DNA of 64,000 nt, from NCBI GenBank assembly GCA_030549335.1, contig JAUKPH010000017.1, positions 11,493,501-11,557,500 of the forward strand, given 5' to 3'. The notes beneath the pieces were generated by a model. It was given only the letters and a program-made list of their open reading frames with translations, did not search any database and was not told the origin of the DNA. Shown here piece by piece: positions 1-12,300 of this stretch (position 1 is the first letter of the stretch; each line of letters begins with the position of its first letter). A program made the position numbers and the translations under genes. The DNA comes from Pontederia crassipes. Taxonomy: Eukaryota; Streptophyta; Magnoliopsida; Commelinales; Pontederiaceae.

Positions 1-1535
1 TGTTGCATTAAAACACAATTCAGTCCTGTGCCGCTAGCGCCACTGTAGATCACATACCCACCACTGCCTGAGGGTGAGGGTATGGGTGCGGAAGTCAATC
101 ATCTCTTCAGCTCCTGAAAGTTTTCTTCGCACTTTGTGGACCAAATAAACTTTTCGCCTTTTCTGGTGAGCTTGGTCAATGGTAGTGCCAGTCTGGAGAA
201 ATCTTTTATGAATCTTCTATAATATCCTGCTAGTCCGAGGAAGCTTCTGATCTCCGAGACATTCTTTGGCTGAGTCCAATTTGACACTGCCTCGACTTTA
301 GCCGGATCCACTGATATTCCATCTTTGGAAACGATGTGCCCAAGGAACATCATTTGGTCCATCCAAAATTCACATTTGAAAAATTTTGCATACAGCTTTT
401 TGGCTCTCAACGTTTCCAAAATAATCCTCAGGTGCTCCTTGTGTTGTTCCATGCTGGGAGAATAGATGAGAATATCATCCACGAAGACGATCACGAACTT
501 GTCGAGATGTTCGTTGAACGTTCGGTTCATCAGGTCCATAAATGCTGCAGGAGCATTAGTCAATCCAAACGGCATGACAAGAAATTCGTAATGTCCATAC
601 CGTGACCTAAAGGCCGTTTTCGGGATATCTTCCTCTGCTACCCTGAGTTGATGGTAGCCGCTCCGCAGATCAATTTTGGAGAACACTTTGGCATTGGCGA
701 GCTGATCGAACAAGTCGTCAATGCGAGGAAGGGGTACTTGTTCTTTACCGTGACCTTGTTGAGCATCCGGTAATCTATGCATAGCCTCATTGATCCGTCC
801 TTCTTCTTGACGAACAGGACTGGAGCGCCCCATGGTGAGACACTGGGCCTGATGAATCCCTTATCTAGTAACTCTTGAATCTGAATTTTTAGCTCCTTCA
901 TTTCCGCTGGGGCCATGCGATACGGAGCCTTAGAAATTGGTGTTGTGCCTGGTACTAGCTCAATGTGGAAGTCGATGTCTCTCTTCGGTGGTAGACCACT
1001 GACATCTTCAGGGAACACGTCCAAAAACTCCTTTACGACGTCTATGTCTTGAGGGGTTTTGATAGGAGCTTCCACCTTGGTCACACTTGCCAGAAATCCT
1101 CTGCAACCTTGCTTGAGCAGTTTCTGAGCCTTCATTGCTAACACTATGATTTTGGGTTCCTTCCGGTGTATACCTCTGACTGTGACCTTCTCCTTAATGT
1201 TTACTCCAATCACCACCTTCTTCTGCTTACACATGATGGTAGCGTCATGGCGAGCTAGCCAGTCCATGCCCAATATGACGTCATAATCCCTCATGGGTAT
1301 TATGATTAAGTTAGCAGGAAAATTCTTTTTATCAATTTCTACTGATACCTTAGCTAAGTATCTAGTAGTCCGTAATGTTCCTTGTGGAGTAAGAATAGTC
1401 ATGCTAGGTTCTAGATTCATAGGAGATAACCCCAAAGTGATAGCACACTCTTCTGATATGAAAGAATGAGTGGCTCCAGAATCAAATAAAATAGTAGTAG
1501 GTAGCTTGGCAATACAAAGCGTACCTCAAATGACA
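1..1535 (-). pseudogene. Ty3/gypsy pol fragment: protease, reverse transcriptase, start of RNase H
   Basis: Read on the minus strand, an aspartic protease motif FDSGATHSF lies near 1465-1490. It is followed by the linker [13 protein letters not shown] and the reverse transcriptase fingers and palm with [10 protein letters not shown]. The catalytic box is FVDDILIYS near 470-500, then [10 protein letters not shown] and [13 protein letters not shown]. Near 731-734 the frame is lost inside a run of four C (minus strand) where the family needs one more base, so the domain is split into two overlapping frames. An in-frame TGA near 100 (probably CGA originally) precedes the RNase H start, where the usual YTDAS is YSGAS, losing the catalytic Asp. 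The protein would replicate the retrotransposon RNA; this copy cannot. Confidence 0.88.
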
Positions 1536-1599
1536 TCAGCGTCATTTTGCTGAGTGTCCTCTTCCAGGTTGAAGAGTCGTCCCTGCACCAGAGGCTTGC

Positions 1600-2727
1600 A
1601 CTGTGGACAGTCCCGGGAAAAGTGGCCCATCGTGCCACAATGATAGCAGGCGCCGGTATTCATGCGGCACACTCCAGCATGAGTCCTGTCACAAGTGTTG
1701 CACAAGACCTTCTCACCTTGTGCTGGTTGAGCCTGAGGAGCTCTGGGTTTTTTAGGCCTCTGTTGTGCTGGTCGTCTTGTCGGCTGTTGGGTTGCCTCTG
1801 TTGAGATTGTTGCTGCACTGGAGCTTGCTGAGGCTGACGAGGTGGTGGTAGAGGTGGTCGAGGCTGCTGCTCATAACGATGTCGTTCAGTTTGTTGTGGG
1901 GTAGGGTACGGTCGGGGACGATTATCCCGTCGCTGGTCTCGTCGTTGGTGGTGATTGTTCCTCCTGAATTGTTGGGGTTGGGACCCCTGTCCCACTTCTT
2001 GTTGCCCTCTTCTGGCCTGTTGCAGCGCTTGCTGATCTCTTTTCATCAGAGTGGCCAATTGGACTGCATCTGCAAAAGTTTTACAGTTGCCTGGTAGGGT
2101 TTGAGCTCTCAAACCCGGACGCAATCCATCAACGAAAGTTTTGGCCTTTTCTAGCTCGTCCATGGGTAGCTTTGTGTACTTCTGAATACTGACAAACTTG
2201 GCTTGGTACTGGGCCACCGTCATTGCCCCTTGGGTCAAGCTGAGGAACTCTTGTTGCTTCAACCGCTTCTGGAAGGCAGGGAAGAAGCGGACTTCGAACA
2301 ATCGTCGGAAGTCGGCCCATGAAACCACCTTGACGCCTGTGAATTCGGTCGCCTTGGTCACCTTCCACCAATTTTTTGCGGCCTTTGTGAGGGTGTCGGC
2401 GGCGAATATCACTCGTTTGTGCTTTGGGCAGTCTAGAAGTTCGAACTTATCCTCCATAGTATCAATCCACTCTTCTGCCACTGCTATGTCTCCTTCGCCG
2501 CTATAAGTAGGCGGCTTCAACCTCCAAAACTCTTGGATGGTGCACGAGGGAGGCGGTAGTCGTTCCTGACGCTCTGGCTGGAGTGGGGGAACCTGGATCC
2601 CTTCTTCGCCACGACCCTCGATCTCATCACTTGGTTGTTGCATCTTGTTTGGAGGGATGAGCTCTGAGAAACAGCACGATCGACAATAAGTCATACTGGA
2701 AACTATGCTTAAATAAGTAACTTTCAT
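1600..2727 (-). pseudogene. Ty3/gypsy gag (capsid and zinc knuckle)
   Basis: The minus-strand frame opening at 2727 encodes a Retrotrans_gag-type capsid. AVAEEWIDTMEDKFELLDC and AAKNWWKV lie at about residues 80-125, and QYQAKFVSIQKYTKLP follows at about residues 180-195. A Gln/Arg/Pro-rich stretch runs from about residue 240 to 330. Near 1690-1710 the frame shifts by one. In the other frame the knuckle CYHCGTMGHFSRDC appears at about 1610-1655, so capsid and knuckle were once one protein. A stop (TGA) follows before the protease. Gag coats the element RNA in virus-like particles in the cytoplasm. The start is uncertain because an upstream ORF with a gag-like N terminus exists at 2852-3238. 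Confidence 0.85.
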
Positions 2728-2851
2728 TCCTTTATTACTTTTGCTAAAACAATGTACAAATATGCTTCACATGATGACCCATCATAGTGAAGTTTTATTT
2801 CGAGGAAAAGAAAGCAAATAACTAAGCATCTAAAGTGCTATGAGTCCCAAG

Positions 2852-3238
2852 TTACTCATCGCTACAGGAGGTCTCCTCTGGGTCTTCCTGACTTATAGAA
2901 CTTGGGCTTCTGAATTGTAATCCCCTTGGTGGTTCAGGAGTTTCTTCTTCATCGTCTGATGATATACAAATTAGATTGCTAATACATCCTCCTCTCGTCA
3001 GTAAGTGCCACCTTTGACTCATCTCTTCGCGCCACGTTTGACCTATTTCTTCCCATCTCTCAATGGGTGTGGAGGATAAATCTAGATCGTTACTCCCCAC
3101 GCTCTCTGGATTAGAATGCTCCGGTCTCTCTGGAGTCGGCTGTGGCGGGGTTGGAGGATCTAGTGGGCGTACACGTATCCCCACTATATGACCCCTACCC
3201 CTTCGTACAACTCTGGTTACCATGCGGCGTGGAGGCAT
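2852..3238 (-). CDS. Short upstream ORF of Ty3 element 1, probable gag N terminus
   Basis: This 128-residue minus-strand ORF begins MPPRRMVTRVVRRGRG, a basic start commonly seen in gag of Tekay-type elements. It continues with a Pro-rich and then an acidic segment ending in EETSCSDE. It lies between the primer binding site and the main gag frame and is separated from it by stops at 2728-2851. It may be the true gag N terminus cut off by mutation, or joined by splicing. No catalytic motif is visible. Confidence 0.55.
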   Translation of the reverse strand: MPPRRMVTRVVRRGRGHIVGIRVRPLDPPTPPQPTPERPEHSNPESVGSNDLDLSSTPIERWEEIGQTWREEMSQRWHLLTRGGCISNLICISSDDEEETPEPPRGLQFRSPSSISQEDPEETSCSDE

Positions 3239-3459
3239 CTATAAAATAAGTTATCTCAATATAACATAATCCATTTGAATAATTCAACTAGTACTTACTT
3301 GAGGAGTGGAGTTGCAGTTGCTCAGGAGGCTTGCACATGACTTTGCTCTGACTATGAGACCAATGAACAATGAGGACAATGCAATGACTTATACTCTGCT
3401 ATAAATGACAACGACACTGATCTATACTCTACTATGAACAATGGGAGCCAAGAGCTTAC

Positions 3460-3471
3460 GCTCTGATACCA
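3460..3471 (-). other. Primer binding site of Ty3 element 1 (tRNA-iMet type)
   Basis: On the minus strand this reads TGGTATCAGAGC, complementary to the 3' end of plant initiator tRNA-Met. It lies three bases inside the LTR edge, which fixes the element's orientation and the LTR boundary at 3475. Confidence 0.93.
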
Positions 3472-4804
3472 AACTGTAACGCCCCCAAAATCCGCCCTTC
3501 CGCCACGTTGGCGGTCGGACTGACCAAGGGAGCGCTACTCACTACCTATGACTACTTTGATTTTGACTTTGACTTTGACTGGTCAACAATTGACCCACAT
3601 GGCAGTAGAAATGAATAAAGATATAATAATGATGCAGAAGGAATATTACTAGAATTCAACAGATGTCACATGACATGGAAATGTGGAACAAATATCATTG
3701 GAAAGCAACCGATGTCACATGATGCAAGATAATTCGGGAGAACTAGGGAAAACAAAGGAAGTTCGAATAATTATGGGAACATTAACAGAAGCAAAGCTAT
3801 AAAGGGAAATAGAAGTACTTCATATATACAAAGCTAGATAATTTAAATGCAGAATGCAAATGGCGGAAAGTTGTGGTCGTTGCTAGTCATGTGCCGCCAT
3901 CCTGAAGCTCTACATTATCCACCTCCTCCTAAGCAGGGTTCTCACCTGCAAAATCCCAAAGCAGGGGCATGGAATGCCCGTGAGCTAACGCCCAGTACTC
4001 ATAGAATCATAGACGATGAAATGATAATCAATGATCAAATACTGTGTTCATTACTTTAACAATGTTCTATACAATGCTATGCTCTGTGATTCATTACTAT
4101 GCTCTGATGTTCATTGCTTTGTTCTACTGACACTTACCATGCTCTGTTGTTCATTACCATGCTCTGTTATACTTTGTGTGGAACTACGTATTTTACAATA
4201 CTATATGATCCTTGATGTTCGTTGTCCTATGTGAGCTCTACTTTAGTTAATTGGGAAGCTAGAGGTGTCTCTGCCTTGAATATTGTCAGGGTCCCATAAC
4301 AGGGAAGGTGTACACGTTGGCACAACCTTTTCAGAATGCAGGTGGGAGAAGGCCTACATTCCAGGAACAGTGGTCGTTACGGACCCCGTAGGTTCACTGT
4401 CTCCTCAGCTAGCTACCTGTCCCTCTAGCATAATAATGAAATTCACATATGCCCCCGTGGGGGAAGAGTGCGTTCCTTGCGTCACTCTTATTCGGAGCAC
4501 AGGTGGGAGAGGACCTGTGGTCCAGGAGCAGTGGTATTTAAACTCAGTAGATACACTGTCTCCTCAGTGCAACTACCTGCCCCTCCAATGCCTTGACCTT
4601 GACCTTGACCTTGAATAACACATAGCTATCCCATTCATTGATCTTTGCTTTACTTATCTTCTTTACCAATATGGAGTTTTAAATCATGATTCAGAGAAGG
4701 GGGTGAAGTCTGATCCCCTTCCTGCGGACGAAGATCCGTCACTTGTATAATCATAATGGAAATAGCCAATAATGGCTAGTCGAAGGTTCAGCATTGATTT
4801 TCTT

Positions 4805-4920
4805 TGCTCTGGCCTCTCAAGGGCATTTTAGTCATTTTACACATGCTCTGGCTCTTCAAGAGCAATTAGGTCATTTCACAATTGCTCTGACCCTCAAGAG
4901 CATTTTGGTCATTTTACTTA
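4805..4920. repeat. Three-unit ~40-bp tandem repeat in the LTR
   Basis: Three imperfect units each contain TGCTCTG, then TCAAGAGCA (or TCAAGGGCA), then TCATTTTAC or a close variant. They lie side by side in the U3 part of the long LTR. Confidence 0.75.
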
Positions 4921-4934
4921 TATATATGTGATAT

Positions 4935-5700
4935 ATGTATATATAACTACATATGTCGAGAGTAGTAGACCTACTACATATTAGTTATTATTATTATTCT
5001 TATATATATATATATATATATATATATTTACATATATATATATATCTGTATTCCGAGAGCAACATGTGGTTAAGTATTTATTATTCAATAGTAATAATAA
5101 TTACTATTATTCTGAGAGTAACATGCTCTTAAGTAATTATTATTTAATAATAATAATTACTATTATTTCGAGAGTAAGTAATTATTAATAATAACTATTA
5201 TTCCGAGAGTAATATGACCTTAAGTAATTATTATTCCGAGAGTAATATGACCTTAATAATAATAATTACTATTATTTCGAGATTAAGTAATTATTATTTA
5301 TAATAATTACTATTATGCCGAGAGTTATAAACCTACTATGTAATATAATTATTACTCTTACATATATATATCTATATCTATATATTGCTTATATATGTGT
5401 ACATACATATATGCCGAGAGCAGTAGAATTAATGCATAATATAATTATTACTCTTATAATAATAATTACTATTATGCCGAGAGTTATAAACCTACTATGT
5501 AATATAATTATTACTCTTACATATATATATCTATATATATATATTGCTTATATATGTGTACATACATATATGCCGAGAGCAGTAGAATTAATGCATAATA
5601 TAATTATTACTCTTATAATAATAACCAAGTCGAGAGCAACCTACCTAATGATTAATTATCATTATTACTCTATGTACATGTAATCCGAGAGCAATATGCC
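4935..5700. repeat. AT-rich tandem array with CCGAGAG spacers in the LTR
   Basis: Short CCGAGAG/TCGAGAG blocks alternate with TAATTATTATT-type AT stretches about a dozen times. Within it a unit of roughly 155 bp is duplicated almost perfectly: starting at the CCGAGAGTTATAAACC near 5313 and again near 5478. Each copy includes ATTGCTTATATATGTGTAC. The open frame at 5315-5683 exists only because this repeat lacks stops in one frame. Confidence 0.8.
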
Positions 5701-6278
5701 TAATAATTAATTAATTAGTTGGTATTACAATCATAGTATAAATTAAGACAAGTCTATTATATCTCGGACTCATAATATATCCTAAAGGACAAGGACACCA
5801 TAATACGGAAAGAGTAATATATAATGTTAAATGATAAAACGAATGGGAATCGAATTTCACGATCATTGATCTACATTTCTTCATCTAGAGATTTTATACG
5901 TCTATGGTACCTCTTTTCGTTGCCCTACGTTTGCTCGTGTGCTCTACGTCCGCTGGTTTGTCTGCACTCTGCTCGTCACTCGCTCGCCGGTCGCCGAAGA
6001 AAGCAAGGGAGAGAGATGGCCGTGAGGGGAGTAAAAAAAATGCACTGGAGTCATCCTCACTCCTTTTTATGGTTCTGTCCACTCTTGTGAGAAGGAAGGG
6101 AGTGAGGAAGAGTGGGGGACGGTTTCGTGGGGTGAGAGAGAGAATAGGGGAGAGAAGTGGGGAGGAGAGTGGGGAGGGGAGAATGACCGATTCTCAAGTA
6201 CCCCACTCTCTTTTTTTTTAATCCGAATTTTTTGCATTTTGAATTTCAAATAAAATGAATAAATGGCTGGGCATTACA

Positions 6279-7075
6279 TACACCTCTTTCTTTTCATGGC
6301 TAAAAATGAGCTTAATACAGTCTTTATTAAAAAAATCCTCATACAAATCACTTTTATTATGAGCGTTTTCCATGTTTTCCCGTAATATAAATGATATGCT
6401 ATCAACATTTAAAAAAAACTTTGAAATGAGGAGGCCTTAGACAAAATTAGTGACCATTAGAATGTCACTTGGAGACTGAACAAGGAGTAAATAATGTTCG
6501 TATTCCTTTTTTCAACCAAAAGATTCTGTAGAACTATTTTTTTTTGGATAATCAATATCAAAAGTTCAATTCAACAATGATATGATTGAAGAAACGACTG
6601 AGAAAGTTGTATGATGCAAGGTTTTAGTGACATGAATTAGTGCAATGGCAGCATAAATGTGAAAGTTAATAATTCATTCCACGATTCGTAATTTTCTTGT
6701 ATACCACCAAAAAAAACATTGTAACGGGATACAAGAGTGTGAACTGATCACATTCCACGTATGAAGATGATTTATCAGTTTATGCATGCGCCAGGATATT
6801 TAATGAAGACAAGAGAATCGGCTTCTACTTTGCTTTATTAATAGTTGAATTTCCAATACTAGACTTGAAAGAGATGCATGCATGCTTTCATGAGAGGGAT
6901 GTCGATAATGGAGCTAATTTTCCGGAAGGAATTTTAACCAAGTATGATGCTTCTGAACTATTACACTTAATTACCAAACTAAGCTAAAAAAAATTATATG
7001 TTCTATAATTAACAGGACTTCTTAGTTTGGAGGTATATATGTTTTAAAGCACACATTTTGGACATGTCTTGGCAG
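6279..7075. other. Intergenic, no gene seen
   Basis: AT-rich DNA between the Ty3 LTR and the 3' end of the sorbitol dehydrogenase gene. It should hold that gene's 3' UTR. I see no coding frame, repeat or RNA gene in it. Confidence 0.6.
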
Positions 7076-10000
7076 CTAAAGGTTAAACATCACCTTGATA
7101 GCATCACCACCGCGAGCACTGACTTCAAAGGCTTCAACCACTTCGCTCTGAGAGAAACCAAATCTGTGAGTTATTAAAGGCTTCGCATCAATTTTTCCAC
7201 TCTTGAGAAATTCAAGACATAATGGCCATCTTTGTAGCGGAAGACACCGATGACATCAACCTCCCTGTTGCACAAAACACAGACGTCCAGAGAGAATTAC
7301 CATCTTCAGGTCATAGGAGATAGATACTATGTAATCTTCATGAATACTAAGCTTTTCAGAAGTATTACCTTGCAGCAGCAGGAGTAAGGGGATAGCCATT
7401 TCATTGTGTCCCATCCCTACAAGGCATACTTTACCACCAGCACGAGTGGCACTTAATGCTGTTGTCATGGTTTTACTAAAACCAGCACAATCAAAGCTCA
7501 CATCAATTTCCATGCCCATAGCATTCTGTATCTGACAAACCTCCTGTTCTACATCCTACAGAAAAAGTCAGTCATGTCAAATAGAGTTAGCCCAGACAAC
7601 AGTGCCCACATAAATGTATATAGTAAGTTCAAGATCGTTTATTCCCTAGTTGTATGTTGACTTTACATTGCTGATTCAAAATGTTTCTCCCCAAAGAGAT
7701 AACCTACATGATGACTCATCATCTCAATTTTTTTAAAGATAACTTCTTTTCTACTGCTAGTTAACTTCAATGGTGATCAGTCAAAAGGCACCTAATTGCC
7801 CATTTCAGCTCATATGCATGGATCAAGATAGGATATCATCATAAACAAGCCAATTATTCAGAGTATGCTTTGATCAAGGGATACAGGTTCATAAGATAGC
7901 TTTGAAGAGTAGTTATACATACAGGGTGTTTGGAAGTAGAATAATTAGTGAATAAGATGATTAATCTGAATTGGATTAGTTATTTAGCTAAAACAATGAT
8001 GCATGGGAACTTTCAAAAATGAAGTTCAACTATTCTTTCTCACATGCTGAATAATTATTCTGTGCACTCTTATCTAATTTATTACTGCTATTTCATTCTC
8101 ATCCAAACATAATATTTTTTCTTACTTTTGAATAAAACATAGAACAACAAATCTACTTGAATAATAATCCTTATTCTATGGATAATAATCTCTTTCCAAA
8201 TACCCCCTATAAGAATTCTTAGAATTCAAATCGTTTTATTCAATTAGCTTTTTTTAGCAGATTTATTCAATTAGCTAAACCAGCAAAATACTGTTGAAAC
8301 AAGCTAGAATATTCTAATGTATATAACTGTGTGTTCCTGTCTAACAGATGTACACATAACAGGAACACGGACGGATATTAGAGTCATATCCTCACAGAAA
8401 GAACAAATATCTAAAGCGCTATGCTAAGTAGTATGGAAACATGGATAGAACAACATGTCACACATAAATCCAAATAATCCCATGATTTTCAATATGATTT
8501 GATCAACTGATGCAAATTCATGATAGAGTTTACTAAGCAGTCATAAAAATTTATACTTCTTTATTCTAGAATTCAACTTGTTACTTAATTCAAGGAGTTA
8601 AAGTAGCAAAATACGGTTAATACAAGATAGAGTATTTCTCTCTGCATTTCGTTGACCTTAGTGCTTCGTTATTACTACTAATAGTATATGGTCTATAGTT
8701 GAGAAGGGTAGCAGGTCTTCTGAAAGAAAAAAAAATTAACAAAAACAAAAACAGTGAGTAAAGTAAAGAAAAGAACATGCATGGATAATTTCCAAATAAC
8801 TTATTGTGGTTTATGACAATACATAATGCATGATAGTGAAAATGCTGTGAGGATATGTGAAAGGTCAAACCTTAACACTAGTAGAAGCTAATACGGAATC
8901 ATCTGCACCAAGAGACTTTACAACTGATAAGCGGTACTCATCAACATCCACTACAACAATTCTTGGAGCGCCAAAGGCACGAGCTGCAAGCATTGTGACT
9001 AAGCCAATTGGCCCAGCTCCCATGATAAGAACATTTGTTTGTGGTCCTATATCAGCACGAAGGCATGCATGTATTCCAACACTAAGTGGCTCACACATTG
9101 CACCTTCCTCCAAGCTCACATTGTCAGGAAGCTTGAAGCACAAATCGGCAGGATGCACCACCTGCCAAGTGAAGAAAAGGTGATTGCTGCTTAGTACCAT
9201 AATTATTTCTGACTCTTATTTTCTGAAGTATTACAAGATTATTTTGCAAATTGCCTGAGCAATTAAATTTCCATACAAATATATCAAATGTTGTGAGCAA
9301 CCTGATTAGCTAGCGATCCATGAACAGGGGGCGTGGCGAAGAACTTCATGTCAGGGAAAAGGTTGTAGCGGCCACCTTTGCAGTGTTTGCAGCGCCAGCA
9401 GCTGATCCCTGGTTCCAAAGCCACACGGTCACCCACAGCCAAGGACCCTACCTCGCTTCCTACTTCTTCAATGATTCCGGCACATTCATGACCGATTACC
9501 ATTGGCTCTTTGACCACAAAATTAGCACACCTCATCGTCTGAATTAATAAGAATCAACGAAACCACACAGTCAAAAGTTGCAATTTTGCATTCCCATTTA
9601 TCGAAGAAAAAGGAGAACAATACGTCCGACTCGAATTCTTTGCCAGCAACAAATATCACAGTTATAATAATTGATTTGTCCGTTCGATCAGGAATGTACG
9701 GATAGTTAAGACTCCACGAACTCTGATTCGCCATATGAAGTATAACTATTTTCGACATGTTTCCGCTGGAAATATGATTAATACGAAAAAGGAAGACCTT
9801 TAGGTAGTGCACGTCGCTGCCGCAGATTCCCACAGCCTTCATCCGCACCCGGACATCATGAGGCCCTAAGGATTTGCATTGTCAAGAACATGTATCGTTC
9901 TTAGTTTAGTGGGTTATGGCCACGAATTAACATGGTGTAAATGCAAGGAAAAAAAAAGAGCCTTGGATTTTGGATTCTATTCACCGAATAGACAAATAAT

Positions 10001-10248
10001 TCAAGTAATCTTCAAAAGAAAAACTCTATCTCTCATCGATGTGAACTCAAACGGGGAAGAAATCATATATCTTTCTGAAACGATAAACAAACTGAGCAGA
10101 GAAATAGACATGATCGTGATTGTATACCAAGAGCTGGGAGCTTGAAAGGTTGGATCTTGAGGTTGTTCACAGAGACCAGCCAGGCTGCCATGTTCTCCTG
10201 CTCCTCCATCGCATTCCCTCCGCCGCCGCCTCCGCCGCTCTTCCCCAT
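7076..10248 (-). CDS. SDH: Sorbitol dehydrogenase (L-iditol 2-dehydrogenase), six exons, two frameshifts near the 3' end
   Basis: Exons by GT-AG borders are 10248-10128, 9865-9798, 9538-9302, 9161-8871, 7555-7369 and 7264-7076. The product would be about 366 residues, the usual plant length. It is a zinc-dependent medium-chain dehydrogenase that oxidises sorbitol and other polyols to ketoses with NAD in the cytosol. Visible marks are ENMAAWLV at the start, catalytic-zinc Cys in [16 protein letters not shown], the cysteine lobe CWRCKHC, the GAGPIG dinucleotide loop and the C terminus AIKVMFNL. Oddities: the fourth structural-zinc Cys is Phe (NLFPD). Exon 5 loses the frame at a C4 run (7388-7391). 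Exon 6 lacks about four bases at 7229-7232, after FRYK. The first four exons are clean. It is either a young pseudogene or a functional gene with assembly errors. Confidence 0.92.
7923..8208. mobile_element. Small MITE in intron 4 of the sorbitol dehydrogenase gene
   Basis: The ends AGGGTGTTTGGAA and TTTCCAAATACCCCCT are inverted copies of each other, and the imperfect match continues about 38 bp inward (GAATAAG on both sides). At 286 bp with no coding capacity, this fits a miniature inverted-repeat element. I found no clean target-site duplication, so the superfamily (PIF/Harbinger or hAT) is open. Confidence 0.6.
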
Positions 10249-10350
10249 CTCTGAGCCGACTGCTGCGAGATTACTGCAAGACGGGTGCGTGTTTTGTGCT
10301 TTGTGCTTTGTTTGCTGTGCGAGAGGGAGGGAGGGAGGGAGGGAGATTAC

Positions 10351-10359
10351 AATTTATAA
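10351..10359 (-). promoter_or_regulatory. TATA box of the sorbitol dehydrogenase gene
   Basis: On the minus strand GTTATAAATT lies about 105 bp upstream of the ATG at 10248, a normal plant spacing. A short (GGGA)n tract at about 10325-10346 would sit in the 5' UTR. Confidence 0.6.
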
Positions 10360-10379
10360 CCCTATTTCGCTAATTTAAA

Positions 10380-12300
10380 AAGAACGTTTTCACGTTTTGT
10401 GTTCTTATCTTATCCATTAATTAGATCACCTGTGTCTCGCAATGCAAATTTATTTATATTATTATATAAAATATATAATTAAATTTGATATCAAATAATG
10501 AAGTCAGGTTAATAAAAAATAAAATCAAATAATTAAAATTCATATTAAAAAAATAAATTGATCCCCAAAAGGATAAACTGTCTCATGAAGTCAGGTTAAA
10601 TATATATATATATATATATTATATTATATATATTACAATTAGGAGTTACACATTTTCATATTTTTATCTTCTATAAGTATTTTCCAAAAATAATAATTTA
10701 GATATTATAACTCAAAGATTTAAAAATAACATCCAAAATGTTCATTTTTAATCATAGGCATTGTTCATTTAAAATAGTATTTTTTTTAGACGGTGTGAAT
10801 GTTTGTTACATTTATTTTTATTTATATATGTACAAACTAAAAAAGATAGACTTAACTAATAAATTCGACAAATACTAATTAATTAAATAGTTAAAGTTAC
10901 TTTGTTATCTTTATTTGTGTTTAACACTATTTGACTTTGGGTATGCTTAGGAAGTCAGTATTATAAATACAACTGTAAAAAACCTCAGCAAATTAATTAT
11001 AGTTTAACGACTAAAACTCAAAATTTGAAAACATTAAATAGTTCAAGTCAAACTCTAACGTTATAACGTAAATATAAAAAATAAAAGTAAATATCTTATT
11101 CGTTATAACGTTTAAATTTATCCATATTAATTAATATCTGAGTGATAATTACTGATTATATTTTATATAATAAATAAAGACAAGTAATTATTTGTTCACA
11201 ATCAAATAAAAATTTAATAAACTATATTAAGTTTTATGTTTATTTATTTAAATTAAACATTTTCTTGTTTGTGTTATTTTAGTTTAGAGACTAAAACCTA
11301 TATTGAAAATTTATATTCCGTGTCAAACTCTACATCACATTTTGAAAAAAAAAGATATATATTATTTTTAAAGGTATAACATATTTATATACATTATCTG
11401 GTATTAATTAGGATTCCCAGACCAAATTCCTAACTATATCAACTAATATTTTGTTTATTCTTATAAAAAAATACTTAAATAAGATAAATTTCAATAAATA
11501 TCCTCCAAAATTTTTTTCTCAGCTTTTACCACCATTGTAACTATATTATCTTATAACTATTAAGGGAACGTTTTCTTACAAATATTTTTTTAGATTACTA
11601 ATAATTTAGAGTTAATTTACCTAGGCTCGTCATATTACCTTATTTATTTTATTTTATTTACTAATAATGTGTCCATTGCAATTTTTATCTTATATTTATT
11701 TCTACCCTTTCCAATAATAGATAAATAAAAATGAAATAATATAAAAAATTATGTAACAACAACAATAACACCAATAAAAATATTACTACTATTGTTATTA
11801 TCATAACAACAACATTAGTTATTGAAATTATTATTTTATTATTAGTATTCACATGAATTGCATATATTATTAATCATTATTTTGAATATTATATATGCTT
11901 ATTTCCATTAAAAAATACATAAAATATTTATAACTATATTCATTTAATTTATTAATTTTATGAGTTCTATTCGAAAGTTTAGTCAGGTTATATAATTTTT
12001 AACTTGACATTAGTGATAAAAGACATTTTAGTAAAATGTATGCATTACCTAGTAATATTTTATTATAAGTAAATCGTGTCATTTGAATTGGATAAATTAA
12101 TTATTTATAGTAAATAAGGTAATGTACATTGCTAATAATTTAATAAGAACAATATTTTTATGTTAGGTAATGTAAATTGTTAGGTAATATAGAAAGGTAA
12201 TTATATCATTAGGTACCTTTCCACATATGGTTTCTTGATTTTTGCCTACATGGTACATCTTTAAAAATGAAATAAATATAAAATAATAGTGTAGTAATTA
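10380..12300. other. AT-rich gene-free stretch
   Basis: About 1.9 kb of very AT-rich DNA with short TA runs (for example 10600-10632) and many stops in all frames. No terminal repeats, coding frames or RNA genes are recognisable. Confidence 0.65.

Larger units (their letters stand above)
1..6278 (-). mobile_element. Ty3/gypsy LTR retrotransposon 1, 5' part only
   Basis: The element reads right to left. Its 5' LTR is at 3475-6278, a tRNA-iMet-type primer binding site lies just inside it, then come gag, protease and reverse transcriptase, and the RNase H domain is cut by the left window edge. The LTR ends are TGTAATGCCC and GGGCGTTACA in element orientation, as in Tekay/Del-type chromoviruses, which also have very long LTRs. 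That lineage is inferred, because the integrase and chromodomain are outside the window. Several frameshifts and stops make this copy inactive. The bases just outside the LTR (6279-6283) are tacac; the partner target duplication cannot be seen. Confidence 0.9.
3475..6278 (-). repeat. 5' LTR of Ty3 element 1 (2.8 kb)
   Basis: The LTR is delimited by TGTAACGCCC at 3475 and GGGCATTACA ending at 6278 (plus-strand reading), so it has TG...CA ends and a short inverted terminal repeat. In element orientation a TATA-like CCATAAAAAG lies near 6063-6072. The LTR body has no gene. It holds a duplicated ~90-bp block (about 4331-4430 and 4498-4592), a three-unit repeat at 4805-4920 and a long AT-rich array at 4935-5700. 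Short ORFs inside it are chance frames. Confidence 0.87.

Noticed and set aside
5315..5683. 122-codon ORF with internal duplication
   Set aside because: An AT-rich tandem repeat of the LTR happens to lack stops; the peptide repeats because the DNA does.
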